Positions 11,666 through 22,865 of a stretch of 64,000 bases of DNA are shown in pieces. Origin of the DNA: Glycine soja (lineage: Eukaryota > Streptophyta > Magnoliopsida > Fabales > Fabaceae); the NCBI RefSeq assembly GCF_004193775.1, contig NC_041018.1:38356608-38420607 (forward strand). The letters run 5' to 3'. Under the pieces are notes generated by a model. It searched no databases. It worked only from the letters and a program-made list of their open reading frames with translations, and was not told the origin of the DNA. Made by a program: the position numbers and the translations under genes. Every line of letters begins with the position of its first letter. The stretch's first letter is position 1.

Positions 11666-13171
11666 TTAATCATAGGAATTAAATAAGTTATATGTATCAT
11701 ATTCAATCAAATGAGTTAGACTCATTATATTATATGTATGAATTGATCGTATAGCCAATGGATTTTTTATTTTATTTTAGAGGAAGCCAATGAATTATTG
11801 TACCATACGTTTACCAACTTTAAATAAAGCAGAATATAGTTTTAGTCCTCTTAAAGAAAGAAAGGTTATGGATTTCCGAGATGATAAAAAAGACAAGGTG
11901 ATATTTTTTTGGTGTTGAAAGACAAGGTGATATGATCACACCAATGTGATTTTTTTTAAAAAAATTTCCATCAAATGATGTTTACTCAATAATTTAATTT
12001 GAAGCCATAAAAACAACTTTGATATTAATGTCAATTTATAATGTCGATTTCCTTCAAAAATTATTATAGTGTTGATTTCCTTCGAAAAAAAATATTTATA
12101 AAACAACTCTGTTATATAATTTATTGGTGTAATTTTTTTATCTAAATAATTATCATTATATATCTTTATTTTTAAATTTAAGAGGTGAAGGACGAGAGAT
12201 AGGAAAATAAATAAATAAAAGATGTGATGAAAAATTTTATATAAAGAAATAAATTATTTTGAATGCGTAAATATGAACATCCTTATTTTATTTTATTAAA
12301 AATTGGAACATAGCCATGTTGTCTGAAATTTGTTTTGTCAACCATGGAGGATCCATTTTTGTCATATTTGCAACTTTTCCAAAGTAACGGAGTGTTGACT
12401 TCTTTTTAAAAATGCAGGAGCGGAAAGCATCTATGGTTCAATGTAGCTTTTTTTACAGGAAAAAACATAACTAACATATTTTTAATTTTAATTTTTGTAT
12501 CATTAATCTTATTTATTATTAAAAAATAGACTTAAGTTATTTAGTAAAATCTACTTAAGACTTAATCAATATAAAAAATGTGCTGTTAAAAAAGAAAAGC
12601 TACAAGTTTAGACCTTCTCTTTTCATCTCCATTTCTTTCCCCTTCAACTCCTAAACTCAAGCAATCATATTCGGTTTTCTTCAACCAGACCAATGGAAAA
12701 CAAAATTAGCTTTACATTTGATTTCATAATAAAGTTATTAATTTTTTTCTATAGGAAAATTTCCAGTATCACAATAGTCCCTTGAACATTTGCCAAGAAA
12801 CAAGTTATTATTATCATCATTGTACAAGGGGAAAGCATAAAACATAGTGATAGTGGTAGAAGAAATCATCACATAGATCCAATTCCAAAGTTATGGGAAG
12901 AAGAGTCCCTAATGAGAATAACAACATCATATTGCATTGATAGACCCATTTCTTTATTTTCCATTTTGCATGGTAGGATTTGTCACAACCATTGTTATAA
13001 TCGCAGCTTTGTGCACTGAGGTTTCGAAAAAAATCATCATCATCATCAGCACCTGCCCCAGTTTCTAACCATGAATAAGTGACAAATATTTTGAATATTG
13101 AATCTACTACCCCACCAACAACATCAGCATTGTTAGAACATGAACAACATCCTAGTACCTAGGAGGCAGCA
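11666..13171. other. AT-rich intergenic DNA before the small unknown gene
   Basis: No coding pattern. The last 550 bp become less AT-rich and contain pyrimidine-rich stretches (about 12610-12660), perhaps promoter or 5' UTR of the gene at 13172. No clear TATA box could be assigned. Confidence 0.5.
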
Positions 13172-13690
13172 ATGTTGGAAAACACAACACGAACAACACA
13201 AACACAAAACAATGACACGTTAGTGAAGGAGTTACCTCTTCCACTAGCATTGCAGCAACACCCCAATGTAGACCCCAAGATTGTGAAAAGAACAACTTCT
13301 GAACGTAGGTTGTCTTTTCATTTGCGCAAGAAGATGCCAAAGAGTTTTTCAGTGGCAAGAAATTGGGATCAAAAGGGTAATTACAATGATGCAGGGAAGA
13401 AGGGGAAGTTGTTGAAAACAGATAATGACTCTATGTGGATGAAGACAAAAGGAAAGTTGAAAAATGATGATTCTGTGTGGATGAAGACAATTATACTTGG
13501 GGGAAAGAGTGTTCCTGATGAGGGCAAAGCGAAGAAAATCTCAGCATATCATCCTAGGAAGGCGTCTGTGTCACTTTCTAGACAATGTTCTTTCATTAAT
13601 CCTGGTGCCTTCTCTGTACCCCAATCCCATGAAGAAATAATCAATAAGATGTGTGAGGACAAACAAATGAAAATATACAATTCTATCTAG
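13172..13690 (+). CDS. small basic plant protein of unknown function (172 aa)
   Basis: A single-exon frame from ATG 13172 to TAG 13690. The protein is rich in Lys, Ser and Asn and has no signal peptide or membrane segment that I can see. It contains a repeated element (NDSMWMKT then NDDSVWMKT, residues about 86-107) running into IILGGKSVPDEGK, and ends with KISAYHPRKAS and SLSRQCSFINPGAF. I recall these motifs (VWMKTIILGGK, SAYHPR, SRQCSF) from a family of short plant proteins without known function. An upstream ATG at 13140 is out of frame. No role can be proposed from the sequence. Confidence 0.75.
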   Translation: MLENTTRTTQTQNNDTLVKELPLPLALQQHPNVDPKIVKRTTSERRLSFHLRKKMPKSFSVARNWDQKGNYNDAGKKGKLLKTDNDSMWMKTKGKLKNDDSVWMKTIILGGKSVPDEGKAKKISAYHPRKASVSLSRQCSFINPGAFSVPQSHEEIINKMCEDKQMKIYNSI

Positions 13691-14371
13691 TTATGTCCTA
13701 AATCATGTCATTTTTGTATAGTTAGTGGATACTTTTGTTTTATCTTGAGTCCCTTCTTATGTGTAGGTCACATCCAGTCTTGATTAATTCGAATTGACTT
13801 AAATACGTGCATGTTTGGAATGAATTTTCCAACTATATCACCACCCTTTTACAGTGTTTATAAGAAGCAACAAGAAATTGCTTCTACGTTATTTGAGCAT
13901 ATTGACGTGATTTTTATAGTAGTTGTGGTGTGAAGATGTTGTTTCAAACATGCTATAAATCCAATTATTCTTGAAACTGCAAAAGAAAACCAAATTCCTT
14001 ACTACTTAAACCAAGAAGCAATGGTATGATATTTTTTGCATGTGACTGTATATGTGATCATGCATACTCAACCAAGAAAATTATTCTTTCATTCATGTGA
14101 CATTGAGGGAAATGGGGAAAAACAATTGTGTCTTCCTGCTCTCATTTAGATAAATAAATGGAAAGAATACTTAAAACCATGTGAAAACATTTAGATCTAG
14201 AAAACCTATTATAGATGATTACACACAAGTTTCACAAATTGAAACATGTTTGCTTAATTAGAAAAAGTAATTTTAATTGGATTGGCATTAGCAATTTTTT
14301 TACCAAGGTATTAACTCAATTAGAAAATGTAAGATCACACTATAATATATGCTTATGTAAAAAAAGTATAC
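13691..14371. other. 3' flank of the small gene, no feature seen
   Basis: Ordinary AT-rich DNA between the stop codon and the MITE target duplication. No ORF, repeat or RNA gene recognised. Confidence 0.5.
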
Positions 14372-14379
14372 ATTATAGT

Positions 14380-14769
14380 TAGGGGTGAGAATAGGCCAGA
14401 CCAGGCTTTGAAAGACCTGAGCCTAGCCTAAGATGAATTTTTGATGCCTAAGTCTGGCCTATAGCCTATCAAAGACTTTTATTTTGTCTCGATCTGACCT
14501 TTTTAAAAGTTTAGTTTGGCCTGATAGTCTTTTTAAAAGTCTTCTTATGTAATAGGAAAGTTAAAGAAAAAAGAAAAGTTAAAGAAAAAGGAAACATTAA
14601 CAGCAATAGGAAAGTTAATAAAAATAATGAGAAATATAAAGGGACACATAACTCACACCTAAATTGTAATTAAAGTCTTACTTCATTATAAGAATAAAAG
14701 TCATGGAGCAGTAATGTGTAATCAAAATCCACTAGTTTCAAAAATAAAATTAATTGTACTCAAAAAATA

Positions 14770-14820
<51 letters not shown>

Positions 14821-14996
14821 TCGGCCTATCATGCTTATAAGACTTTTTAATAAGCCTAAGCCTGGTCTATTTAATTTAATAGGCTTTTAAAAAAGTCTGA
14901 GCCTAACCTTTTAATTAAACAGGTCAGTTCAGGCTATACTTTATGTAGGCTAGGTCGTAAGTCCCTGTAAGCCGACCTGGTCTATTCCCACCCCTA
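14380..14996. mobile_element. hAT-type MITE (617 bp)
   Basis: Ends are TAGGGGTGAGAATAGGCCAG on the left and, inverted, TAGGGGTGGGAATAGACCAG on the right. The element is flanked by a perfect 8-bp target duplication ATTATAGT (14372-14379 and 14997-15004). The 8-bp duplication and TAGGGGTG terminus fit the hAT superfamily. No coding capacity. A long TA microsatellite lies inside at about 14774-14818. Inner sequences on both sides (GGCCTA, AAGCCTA, GACTTTTTAA words) are also inverted copies, giving it a fold-back character. Confidence 0.92.
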
Positions 14997-15004
14997 ATTA
15001 TAGT

Positions 15005-15911
15005 ACTCAATTAAGTTTTTATCGCAATATGTTTTTTAAATATTATTGTTGTATTGTAAATTTTAACTACAAAATACATATAATCCATACTATATAACAA
15101 GAGATTTATCAAATTAAATCGTAATATTTATTGAATTTTAATAAAACTCTTTTTAATCTTATTTTTTTAATAAAAAAATACATATAAAAGAATAAATCTA
15201 AAAAATGGGGGGCAGAATAGCTCTTTTTAAGATGATAAATGAACCAAGCCCTATCCTAGTAACAAGATTCATTAGCTATACTACTTCAGTTCAAGATTCA
15301 AAGAGTGTTTTCCGGTAACAAATCAAACCAAAATAGCATATGAATGATTAAACCATGCATGATGCATTAAAAAAAAGCATAGAAGTACAATATCGAATAT
15401 TGAAGCATAAACATTGGCGGATCCACATTTAAATTCCCCCTACAAGATTTTTTTTTATTTGTATCTATAATAAAAAAAATCCTCGTTTCTTCAAAAAAAA
15501 TCCTCATAAAAATGAATACAAAAAGTATAAGAAATAAAAAAAATTATACTAATTTAATGTTTTTTTTATTTTTTTATAATATTGAGTATTGACAATGAAA
15601 AAATAATAGAATATTTTTAAAGTACGAAAATGTGTAAAAAAATCTGTAATTATTAGAAGCTTAATATTTTGATTTTTTATCATGATATTATGTATTTTAC
15701 AAAAACTTGTGATATTTTTTAAAAAATATATTATAAATTATTTTTTTATAAAAAATTCTCTGGACTTGTCGGTGATTATAAACTTAGATTAAAATATCAT
15801 AAAGAGAGTACATGGAATGTGGTTTCATTCCATCCAATAATGGGAATTTATTCAACTGAGAATTGAAAAAGAAAGAAAAAAAAATCACGAAGCTCATATA
15901 GAAGTGAGAAG
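15005..15911. other. AT-rich spacer, no gene seen
   Basis: Low-complexity A/T sequence between the MITE and the copia LTR. A short stretch at 15415-15450 (TTGGCGGATCC, TCCCCCTACAAG) looks like the end of some old repeat, but this cannot be assigned. Confidence 0.45.
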
Positions 15912-16903
15912 TGTTAAATAAGTAACCTTAATAACTTAAGAGGGGTGAATTAAGTTTAAAAAATTTTCCTAACAAATTTTAATTCTCTCTTTAAAAGAAA
16001 TATACAGACTTAATATGCAGAAAAAGAAGGAATGAACAATTTATTTGATGTTTCTTTAAATGTGCAAAATAAAATTAAACTGCAAGAGACCCACGGGATA
16101 CATTTCTCTCGTGTTCTGAATCACCCAGGGATACATTTCTCTCGTGTTCTGAAAAACTTACAATCAAGAGACCAACGACCTCTTGACTAACAATAGTTTG
16201 CTTTTGAAGTACAGAAGATGTTTTTCTCTCTTTGAGAAGAATGATACAACTTGAAGAACTTATAAGAATCCTTAATTGTTTTGCAAGTGTTTGGCCAAAG
16301 GTTTTCTTGTGAGAGAATAAGACAATGAAGTTATGAAAAACTCTCTGAAGAATTTCGAACACAAGTCACATATTTATAGGTCTTTGGTGGTTTTTCAAAA
16401 ACTTATGAAGAGATGTGACTTTTCAAAGTTATTTTTGAAATTTTTTCACTGATAATCGATTATAGATCTGTGGTAGTCAATTACACAATTAATTTTGAGG
16501 AGTCATGTCTTTTCAGTTTGAATTTCAAAACATTCCATTACTGGTAATCGATTACACAAAGGTAGTAATCGATTACAACCTTTAAAATTCAAACTTCAAA
16601 CTTCCTGAAAGCTTTTCAAAAACATGTTTGCTTCTGGTAATCGATTACAACCTCTAGTAATCGATTACCAGAGAGAAATATATATTTTCCAACGATGTAA
16701 AACCATTGAAGAAACTTTATAAGAGATTTGAAAATTTAAGTCTTTTAAGGCCAAACCTTTGCAATCTTTTAAGAGATTCTTTTAACTAATAATGTACTAT
16801 TGTGAATCTTTTATCTTGATCTCTTCATCTTGACTTGAATCAACTTTGAATAGCTTCAATCTTTTGATATCATCAAAATCTTCATACAGCATATGCATTT
16901 ACA
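15912..16903 (-). repeat. 3' LTR of the SIRE1-like element (about 0.99 kb)
   Basis: The stretch 16570-16885 matches 20462-20750 in the same orientation, as LTRs do. On the plus strand the copy ends at ...TTTACA (16903), followed by the pyrimidine run TTCTTTCCCTTTTT, which is a polypurine tract on the element strand. The left limit at TGTTAAATAAG (15912) is less certain. Four perfect copies of the palindrome GTAATCGATTAC lie at 16544, 16565, 16637 and 16657. Confidence 0.7.
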
Positions 16904-17414
16904 TTCTTTCCCTTTTTATGATGAAAACTATCTAAAAATAAGATAAACGATATTTGATTTGCAAGACGAGCACTCACCCTTACTCCCCTTTAATTTTGCA
17001 ATTTATTGCCTAATTTTAGAAAAGATCTACCCTGAGTTTCTCTCCCCATTTGGCAACATCAAAAAGCCAACAAGACTGGACAAAATGTCAAAGCCACAAA
17101 AATCCAAAGCAAGCATCACAATCATAACCAAAAGCATGGCACAAAATAACCAAGTGTTGAATATCCAAAGCCAAATACTGGACAAAATAGTAAAATGTCT
17201 AGAAAATTAACGACTTATAATACTAGAAAAAAATAGGATGAAAAAGAAACGTCTAAGAATCTACAGGAGGATCAAAGCAATGTCGAATGAAGCTCATGTT
17301 GTCTTCAAGACGCATGATACATGAGTCCATTGCAACGAAGCGATCACCGATGAAAGCTCAAAGATCTCATAGCTCAGTGAGAACGTCATTCAATAAGGAA
17401 GAAGAGGTATCTTG

Positions 17415-18443
17415 CTACGGTGGTGGAGAGGGTGTGCGTTCATCGGGAATGGGAGGTAGCAGGTCTTGTTTACGCACCCATTGGCCATCCCTATCCTTCT
17501 GGTATCCGAAGGAGGTAATAGCACCAACACCAATAGAAAATGATCTTTTAACCTTAACAAAATGTTCATCCTCTAAAGGAACATTGAAATGTTGAAGAAA
17601 CAGAGTGATAAGATGAGGATACGGAAGAGGTGCATTGACCCGACAGTACCGGACAAGATGGGCCCAGTCAATTTGCCAACTGTTTTGAAGAGCCAATAGC
17701 AAGATTAAATCCTCCTCAGAGGCCTGAGCAAGATTTATGGACCGTGGAAGCAAAACTCGACAAAGGATATAATGCATAATGCGACATTCAAAGGTAAATG
17801 AGCCAGCAAGCAATTTGTCGGTCATATCAACATGGTCATTACATACCATTTTACGGGCATCATGACTAGAATAGACATGCTTCATATCATCAACTAGAGT
17901 GCCCTCAAAAGGAACACCCTGACTGCTCAGTTTTGTCAGAGAATAAAATAGAGATTGATTAACAACAATGGGTATTTGATGCACCTCAGAAAAAATGATA
18001 CCATCCTGAATTTTCAGATTATTGTAAAAGACTCAAACTAATTTAGGATAGAATGGCAATTTTAGAGACATAAAATCAACTAATTCAGAATTTTGGAAAA
18101 ACTGACATCAATCAAAGGTTTCCCCTTCAAAGAATTCTAAGTCTAGATACTTAGGATCGAGAATGACATGATTTGAGAATAGGGAATAGTACCTTTGACG
18201 CTGGTCATCCGAAGAAAATAGAGTCAATGACCTTGGAGAAGAAAAAGAAGGAAGAGGTGGTGCTGGTGGGTCATCGGATGTGTCGTGGCGGTGTTGGCCT
18301 ACAACGGTGATGGTGGAGGATGATCCCTTTCTCTTATTTGAGGGTTCTACCATTTGAGCTTGTTTCAGCAAATTCTGATCAGTGGGGTTTGTAGAGACTT
18401 GAAAAAGAAGAAATTTGAGCTTTGTTTGATGTGATTTGGACAA
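17415..18443 (-). pseudogene. envelope-like ORF of the SIRE1-like element, with two stops
   Basis: Segments 18443-18108 and 17984-17415 are in one reading frame, interrupted by in-frame stops at about 18108 and 18037. The N-terminal part has a proline-rich stretch (PPAPPLPS); the rest has the pattern I recall from legume proteins annotated 'envelope-like' or 'putative plant transposon protein' (SEEDLILLLALQ; IDWAHLVRY). Its place after pol agrees with SIRE1-type elements. No signal peptide or clear membrane segment can be claimed, and a real envelope function is unproven for this class. It is a dead copy here. Confidence 0.7.
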
Positions 18444-18539
18444 GAAACGAGAAAGTTATGAAGATTTGAAGTTTTGAGAGGGAAGGGCGTCGTCAAGGAG
18501 AGTAAGGAAGAAGAGGATCTGCGCAAGGAGAGAGAAAAT

Positions 18540-18974
18540 ACAGTATTTATAGACAGGGACAAGCTGTAATCGATTATAGCTCATGGTAATCGATTAAAGG
18601 CATAACTTGCAGCTGACCAAACCCCCTGGTAATCGATTATAGGGAGTGGCAATCGATTACTAGACCCTAAAAACATGATTTTTTTTCTTCATTAAAACTA
18701 ACTATTTTTCACCCACAAAACATACACATTCAATATAAATAATCAAAATATACAATAATTAAAAAACACAATCATCAAAAGCAATCATCATAACTCTCAA
18801 ACACAATTATCAAAGACAATCAAAACTCAATCAAAAATCAATCATCAAAAGCAATCAATAATCATCATAATCTATCAAATACAATCATCAAAAGCAATCA
18901 ATAATCATCATAATCTATCAAACACAATCATCAAAGACAATTATCAATCATAAAAAATAAACAAAATAAATAGC
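18540..18974. repeat. spacer with AATCGATTA words and a CAATCATCAAAAG-type tandem array
   Basis: From about 18565 to 18662 there are four near copies of the GTAATCGATTAC palindrome. From about 18775 to 18955 a degenerate tandem array uses the words AATCATCAAAAGCAATCA and ATAATCATCATAATCTATCA; two units of about 55 bp are almost identical (18850-18955). Non-coding, between the env-like ORF and RNase H. Confidence 0.75.
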
Positions 18975-20477
18975 TTATTTATCTAAGTTATTGATATCTA
19001 GGAGTCCTAATTTTCTTTTAATAGCAAAGAAAGTTTCTTCGGGGAGAGGTTTTGTAAAGATATCAGCTAATTGATTCTTTGTGTCAACAAATTCTAGTAT
19101 ACTATCCCCTTTTTGAACATGATTTCTCAAGAAATGATGTCTAATTTCAATATGCTTGGTTCTCGAGTGCATAATAGGATTTTTAGATAGATTTATTGCA
19201 CTCGTGTTATCACATCGAATGTGAATATGATCAAGAATTAATCCATAGTCAGAAAGTTGTTGTTTCATCCAAAGTATCTGTGCACAACAACTACCAGCAG
19301 AAATATATTCTGTCTCAGCAATGGATAAAACAATACTATTCTATTTTTTACTATGCCATGAAACTAGAGCAGGGCCAATGAAATGATAGGTTCCACTAGT
19401 GCTCTTTCTATCAGTTTTGCATTCGGCAAAATCAGAATCAGAGTATCCTATTAGATTATAAGTGGAATTTTTAGGATACCATAATCCTAGATTGATAGTG
19501 CCTAATAGGTATCTCATGATTCTCTTAACTTCACTTAGGTGAGATTCTTTGGGATTTGTTTGAAATCTTGCATACATACAAACACTAAACATTATATTAG
19601 GTCTACTTGCAGATAAATAAAGAAGAAATCTGATCATACCTCTATACTTCTTTATGTCTATTGACTGACCGGTTTCATCTTTATCCAGATAGCAAGCAGT
19701 ACTCATAGAAGAGTAGCCATGTGTTTAGCATTTTCCATCCCAAACATGTGAATTAGGTCTTTGCAATATTTTGATTAACTGATAAATATTCAATTCTTTG
19801 TTTGCTTGATTTGCAGTCCAAGAAAAAAGTTTAACTCACCCATCATTGACATTTCAAATTCATTTTGCATATTTTGAGAGAATTCTTTGCAAAGAGAATC
19901 ATTAATTGACCCAAAAATGATATCATCAACATATATATGTACTAAGAGTATATCATTCAAGTTTCTTTTAATAAAAAGGGTGGTATCAACCTTGTCTTTT
20001 GAAAAACTCTTTTCTAAAAGAAATTTACTCACACGGTCATACCAAGCCCTAGTGGCTTGTTTTAAAACATATAAAGCCTTTTTTCAGTTTAAAGACATGA
20101 TTAGGCTTTTATGAGTTTTCAAGGCCAGGAGGTTGATCCACATATACTTCCTCTTGAATAAAACCATTTAAAAAGGCACTTCTCACATCCATTTGATAGA
20201 GTTTAAAGTCCATTATGGATGCAAAAGCTAATAAGATTCTAATGGCTTCTAATCTGGCTATTAGAGCATATGTTTCCTCATAATTTATTCCTTCTTCTTG
20301 ATTATATCCTCTGGCTACTAGCCTAGTCTTATTTCTAATTACTATTTCATGTTCATCTAATTTGTTTTTGAATACCCATTTAGTTCCTATAATCCAATGT
20401 TCATCAATTATGACTTCTTTTAAATTTTTAGGTTCATTTAAAGAAACAAAAGCCATATTACAACCTTTAAAATTCAA
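18975..20477 (-). pseudogene. Ty1/copia reverse transcriptase and RNase H remnant
   Basis: Minus-strand pieces: 20477-20109 (start of RT, LVARGYNQEEGINYEETYA, MDVRSAFLNG), 20032-19790 (catalytic YVDD at 19922-19933), 19706-19341 (end of RT, RKSTSGTYHF) and 19268-18975 (RNase H end, CDNTSAINLSKNPI, ADIFTKPL). The second piece is in a different frame from the first and third, so at least two frameshifts are present. Integrase and the usual beginning of RT are absent because LTR sequence abuts the RT start. Family assignment to copia is firm; SIRE1-like rests on the overall arrangement. Confidence 0.93.
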
Positions 20478-20754
20478 ATTTCAAACTCTCTGAAAGTTTT
20501 TCAAAAACATGTTTGTTTCTGGTAATCGATTACTAAAGAGAAATATATGTTTTCCAAAGATGTAAAACCACTTAAAAAATTTTTATAAGAGATTTGAAAA
20601 TTTAAGTTTTTTAAGGTCAAACTTTTACAATCTTTTAAGAGATTCTTTTAACAAATAATGTAATATTGTGAATCGTTTCTCTTAATTTCTTTATCTTGAC
20701 TTGAATCAACTTTGAATAGTTTCAATCTATTGACATTATCGAAATCTTTGTACT
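20462..20754 (-). repeat. partial 5' LTR of the SIRE1-like element
   Basis: About 290 bp matching 16570-16885 with many substitutions, including one palindrome GTAATCGATTAC at 20522-20533. It directly joins the RT remnant at the word ATTACAACCTTTAAAATTCAAA, which also exists inside the other LTR, suggesting a deletion through short homology. Confidence 0.75.
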
Positions 20755-20766
20755 GAAGTGAGAAGT

Positions 20767-22300
20767 ATTCTGATTATCAAGTTTTGAATCAAATTATTTA
20801 AAGAAAGTATTTCACTTTTCCTTTTCAATTTGTCTTATTTCCTTTAATCAAAGTAATATAAAAATCATTTTTTTCTTGCTGTAGTACTTCTTTTCTTTTT
20901 ATCTCATTCTTTTGTACTTCTCACGTTTAAGTAATAATATAAAATAAAAAATGTTATGCGGGAATAAGAGGATCCGATGCTGAAAGTGGTCCAAAGTCTG
21001 AAAATTTTCATAAATTTTATCCTCTGGTTCCAGGTTCGGGTCAGTTAAATTTCTTTTGTTCTTTTATATTCTTGTAATAATTCATTATTCAAACTTTTTG
21101 TTTTTTCAACTTTCTCTGTCTTCCCTCCCTTCGAATCAAATGGTCCAACTGTTTAAACATAAAGGCATTTCTCCTTTGTAATAAAATGGTCCATCTATGT
21201 GTTTTCTTTTTCCCTTTCAAATTTGGAAAGTCAAAATCTTACATAGTTTTTAGAGGAAAGAGAGAGAGAAGTATCAGACTAATTACATAAACTTGTTTAA
21301 TATAAAGAAATTAATTAAGATGTTTAATTATACATACGGTAATATATTAATAGTGTAAATTTTGTTGGAGTATCATTCAATTATAAATTGTTATGTATAC
21401 ATAATTTTTTTAAATCATAATTATTTTAACAGTTATATTTTGGTTAATAAGTTATATTTAAAATAATTTTAATTAATTAATATTATAAAATATTTACACT
21501 AACAATATAAATATTTTTTAACATGGTGTCATCCCCTTGTAATTTACTAGTAGTTAGAATAATTTCTTGTCTATAAATACTCTTTTTTTTAAAAGAAGGT
21601 AAAGAGTTGGAAAAATTTGCAATAAAAACATACAACAAGAAGTTCCAGGACATTTGTTGTAAGAAATATATGAAGTTGTATCATTTTAAAATTTGATTTG
21701 CACTTTTTTTTATCCATTATTTTCTGTTTAATATGAGTTTAAATTTAATTCAATCTCAAAAGTTATGAAATTTTCTTATTTATAGATTTTATTTTGATTT
21801 TATCTTTAGATAATATGAGACTTGAATTTTTCCTTAATCATTCAAAGTTTTTAAACATTTATTTTGAAAACACCATAAATCTATTAATTACATATTACAT
21901 AAGGAGAGACACAATATTTGGGAAGAGAAGAGGAGCTATATGACCCCAATTTTTTAAAATTTTAAATAGATACTGTATATATAATTTTTTTTATATGTGT
22001 AACACTCGATAATTTAAAGTATATTATTTAATTATTTTAAATCTTCGAAATATTTTTGTAAATATTTGACATCTTACTTTAATATTGAATTCAAGTTCTA
22101 AATTGTCACCTAATTCTGATTTTTTATTATAAAATTATTAATTTTATAGTATTTATCTTAAAAATTACATCTAAAATGGTTTATAATTTGTTGTTAATAT
22201 AAAAATCTTTAAACTGATACGAAATTAATTACATAGTTTAATTGAATTAGAGTGAAAGCGAAGTAATGGTATAACCACGAACACGAACTTTGAGTTTTGA
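20767..22300. other. AT-rich DNA upstream of the IQD gene
   Basis: No ORF with protein-like composition. Some GAGAGA runs (21256-21270) and A/T-rich sequence only. The IQD promoter and 5' UTR probably begin near the end of this stretch and continue to 22865. Confidence 0.45.
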
Positions 22301-22865
22301 GGAGCATTGCGCGCAGTAAAAAAGCTAACAACATCATTTGTTTATTTATTCATTTTCTTTTACTTTGTTCTTTCTTGTGCACTCCAAAACCTTTTCCGCC
22401 ACTACTCAGTCACAGTTACAGACACTGAGAGAGAAGGCTTTTTTTACACTTTCTCTTTCATTCCCAATAGGAAGTGGGGCCCACATTGGTAACGGAACGA
22501 CGTCGTGTGCGGTGGAGCGGGAGATAGGAAGAAGCGATGCGTGTTATCCGTTGCACGTTTTGAAATTCAAATCTCAGAAGAAAAAAAACGGCACACACGA
22601 CACAAACCCACGACCACGACCACGACCACGACCACCCACTCAAATCAAAACAACTCACCACTCACTCATTACATTAAACTCTATCTTTGTCTCTGTCTCT
22701 CTCCAACATCATTCACTTCATTATTGCACCTTTCAGTTTCCACTCACAGCTCTTAACTCAACCCAACACAACACAAACACTCTCTCTTCATTTAATTTTA
22801 ATTCTATATCTCCCTCCCTCCATTGAAAGCCACCCAAAGTTCGCATCTTCAACACCAGAGCCAAA
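22301..22865 (+). promoter_or_regulatory. probable promoter and 5' UTR of the IQD gene
   Basis: GC content rises here. A CACGAC simple repeat (CCACGA units, 22607-22635) and pyrimidine-rich CTCTCTCC stretches (22680-22705, 22780-22815) are typical of plant 5' UTRs. No TATA box could be placed with confidence. The short frames in this stretch have no family resemblance. Confidence 0.45.

Larger units (their letters stand above)
15912..20754 (-). mobile_element. decayed SIRE1-like Ty1/copia element with envelope-like ORF
   Basis: Read on the minus strand the order is a partial 5' LTR (about 20754-20462), part of reverse transcriptase and RNase H (20477-18975), a repeat-rich spacer, an envelope-like ORF (18443-17415), and a long 3' LTR (about 16903-15912). 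RT and RNase H are of Ty1/copia type, and an extra ORF after pol is a mark of the SIRE1/Maximus lineage known from soybean. Gag, protease, integrase and the start of RT are missing: the 5' LTR fragment runs straight into RT. Outer limits are approximate. The sequence GAAGTGAGAAGT occurs at both outer edges (15901-15912 and 20755-20766). Confidence 0.82.

Noticed and set aside
16075..16362. Minus-strand frame of 95 residues in the copia LTR
   Set aside because: Lies wholly inside the LTR, has no family pattern and contains a short internal duplication (SEHERNVS).
22338..22826. Open frame upstream of IQD
   Set aside because: Lies in the presumed 5' UTR; Ser/Thr/His-rich low-complexity translation without family resemblance; out of frame with IQD.
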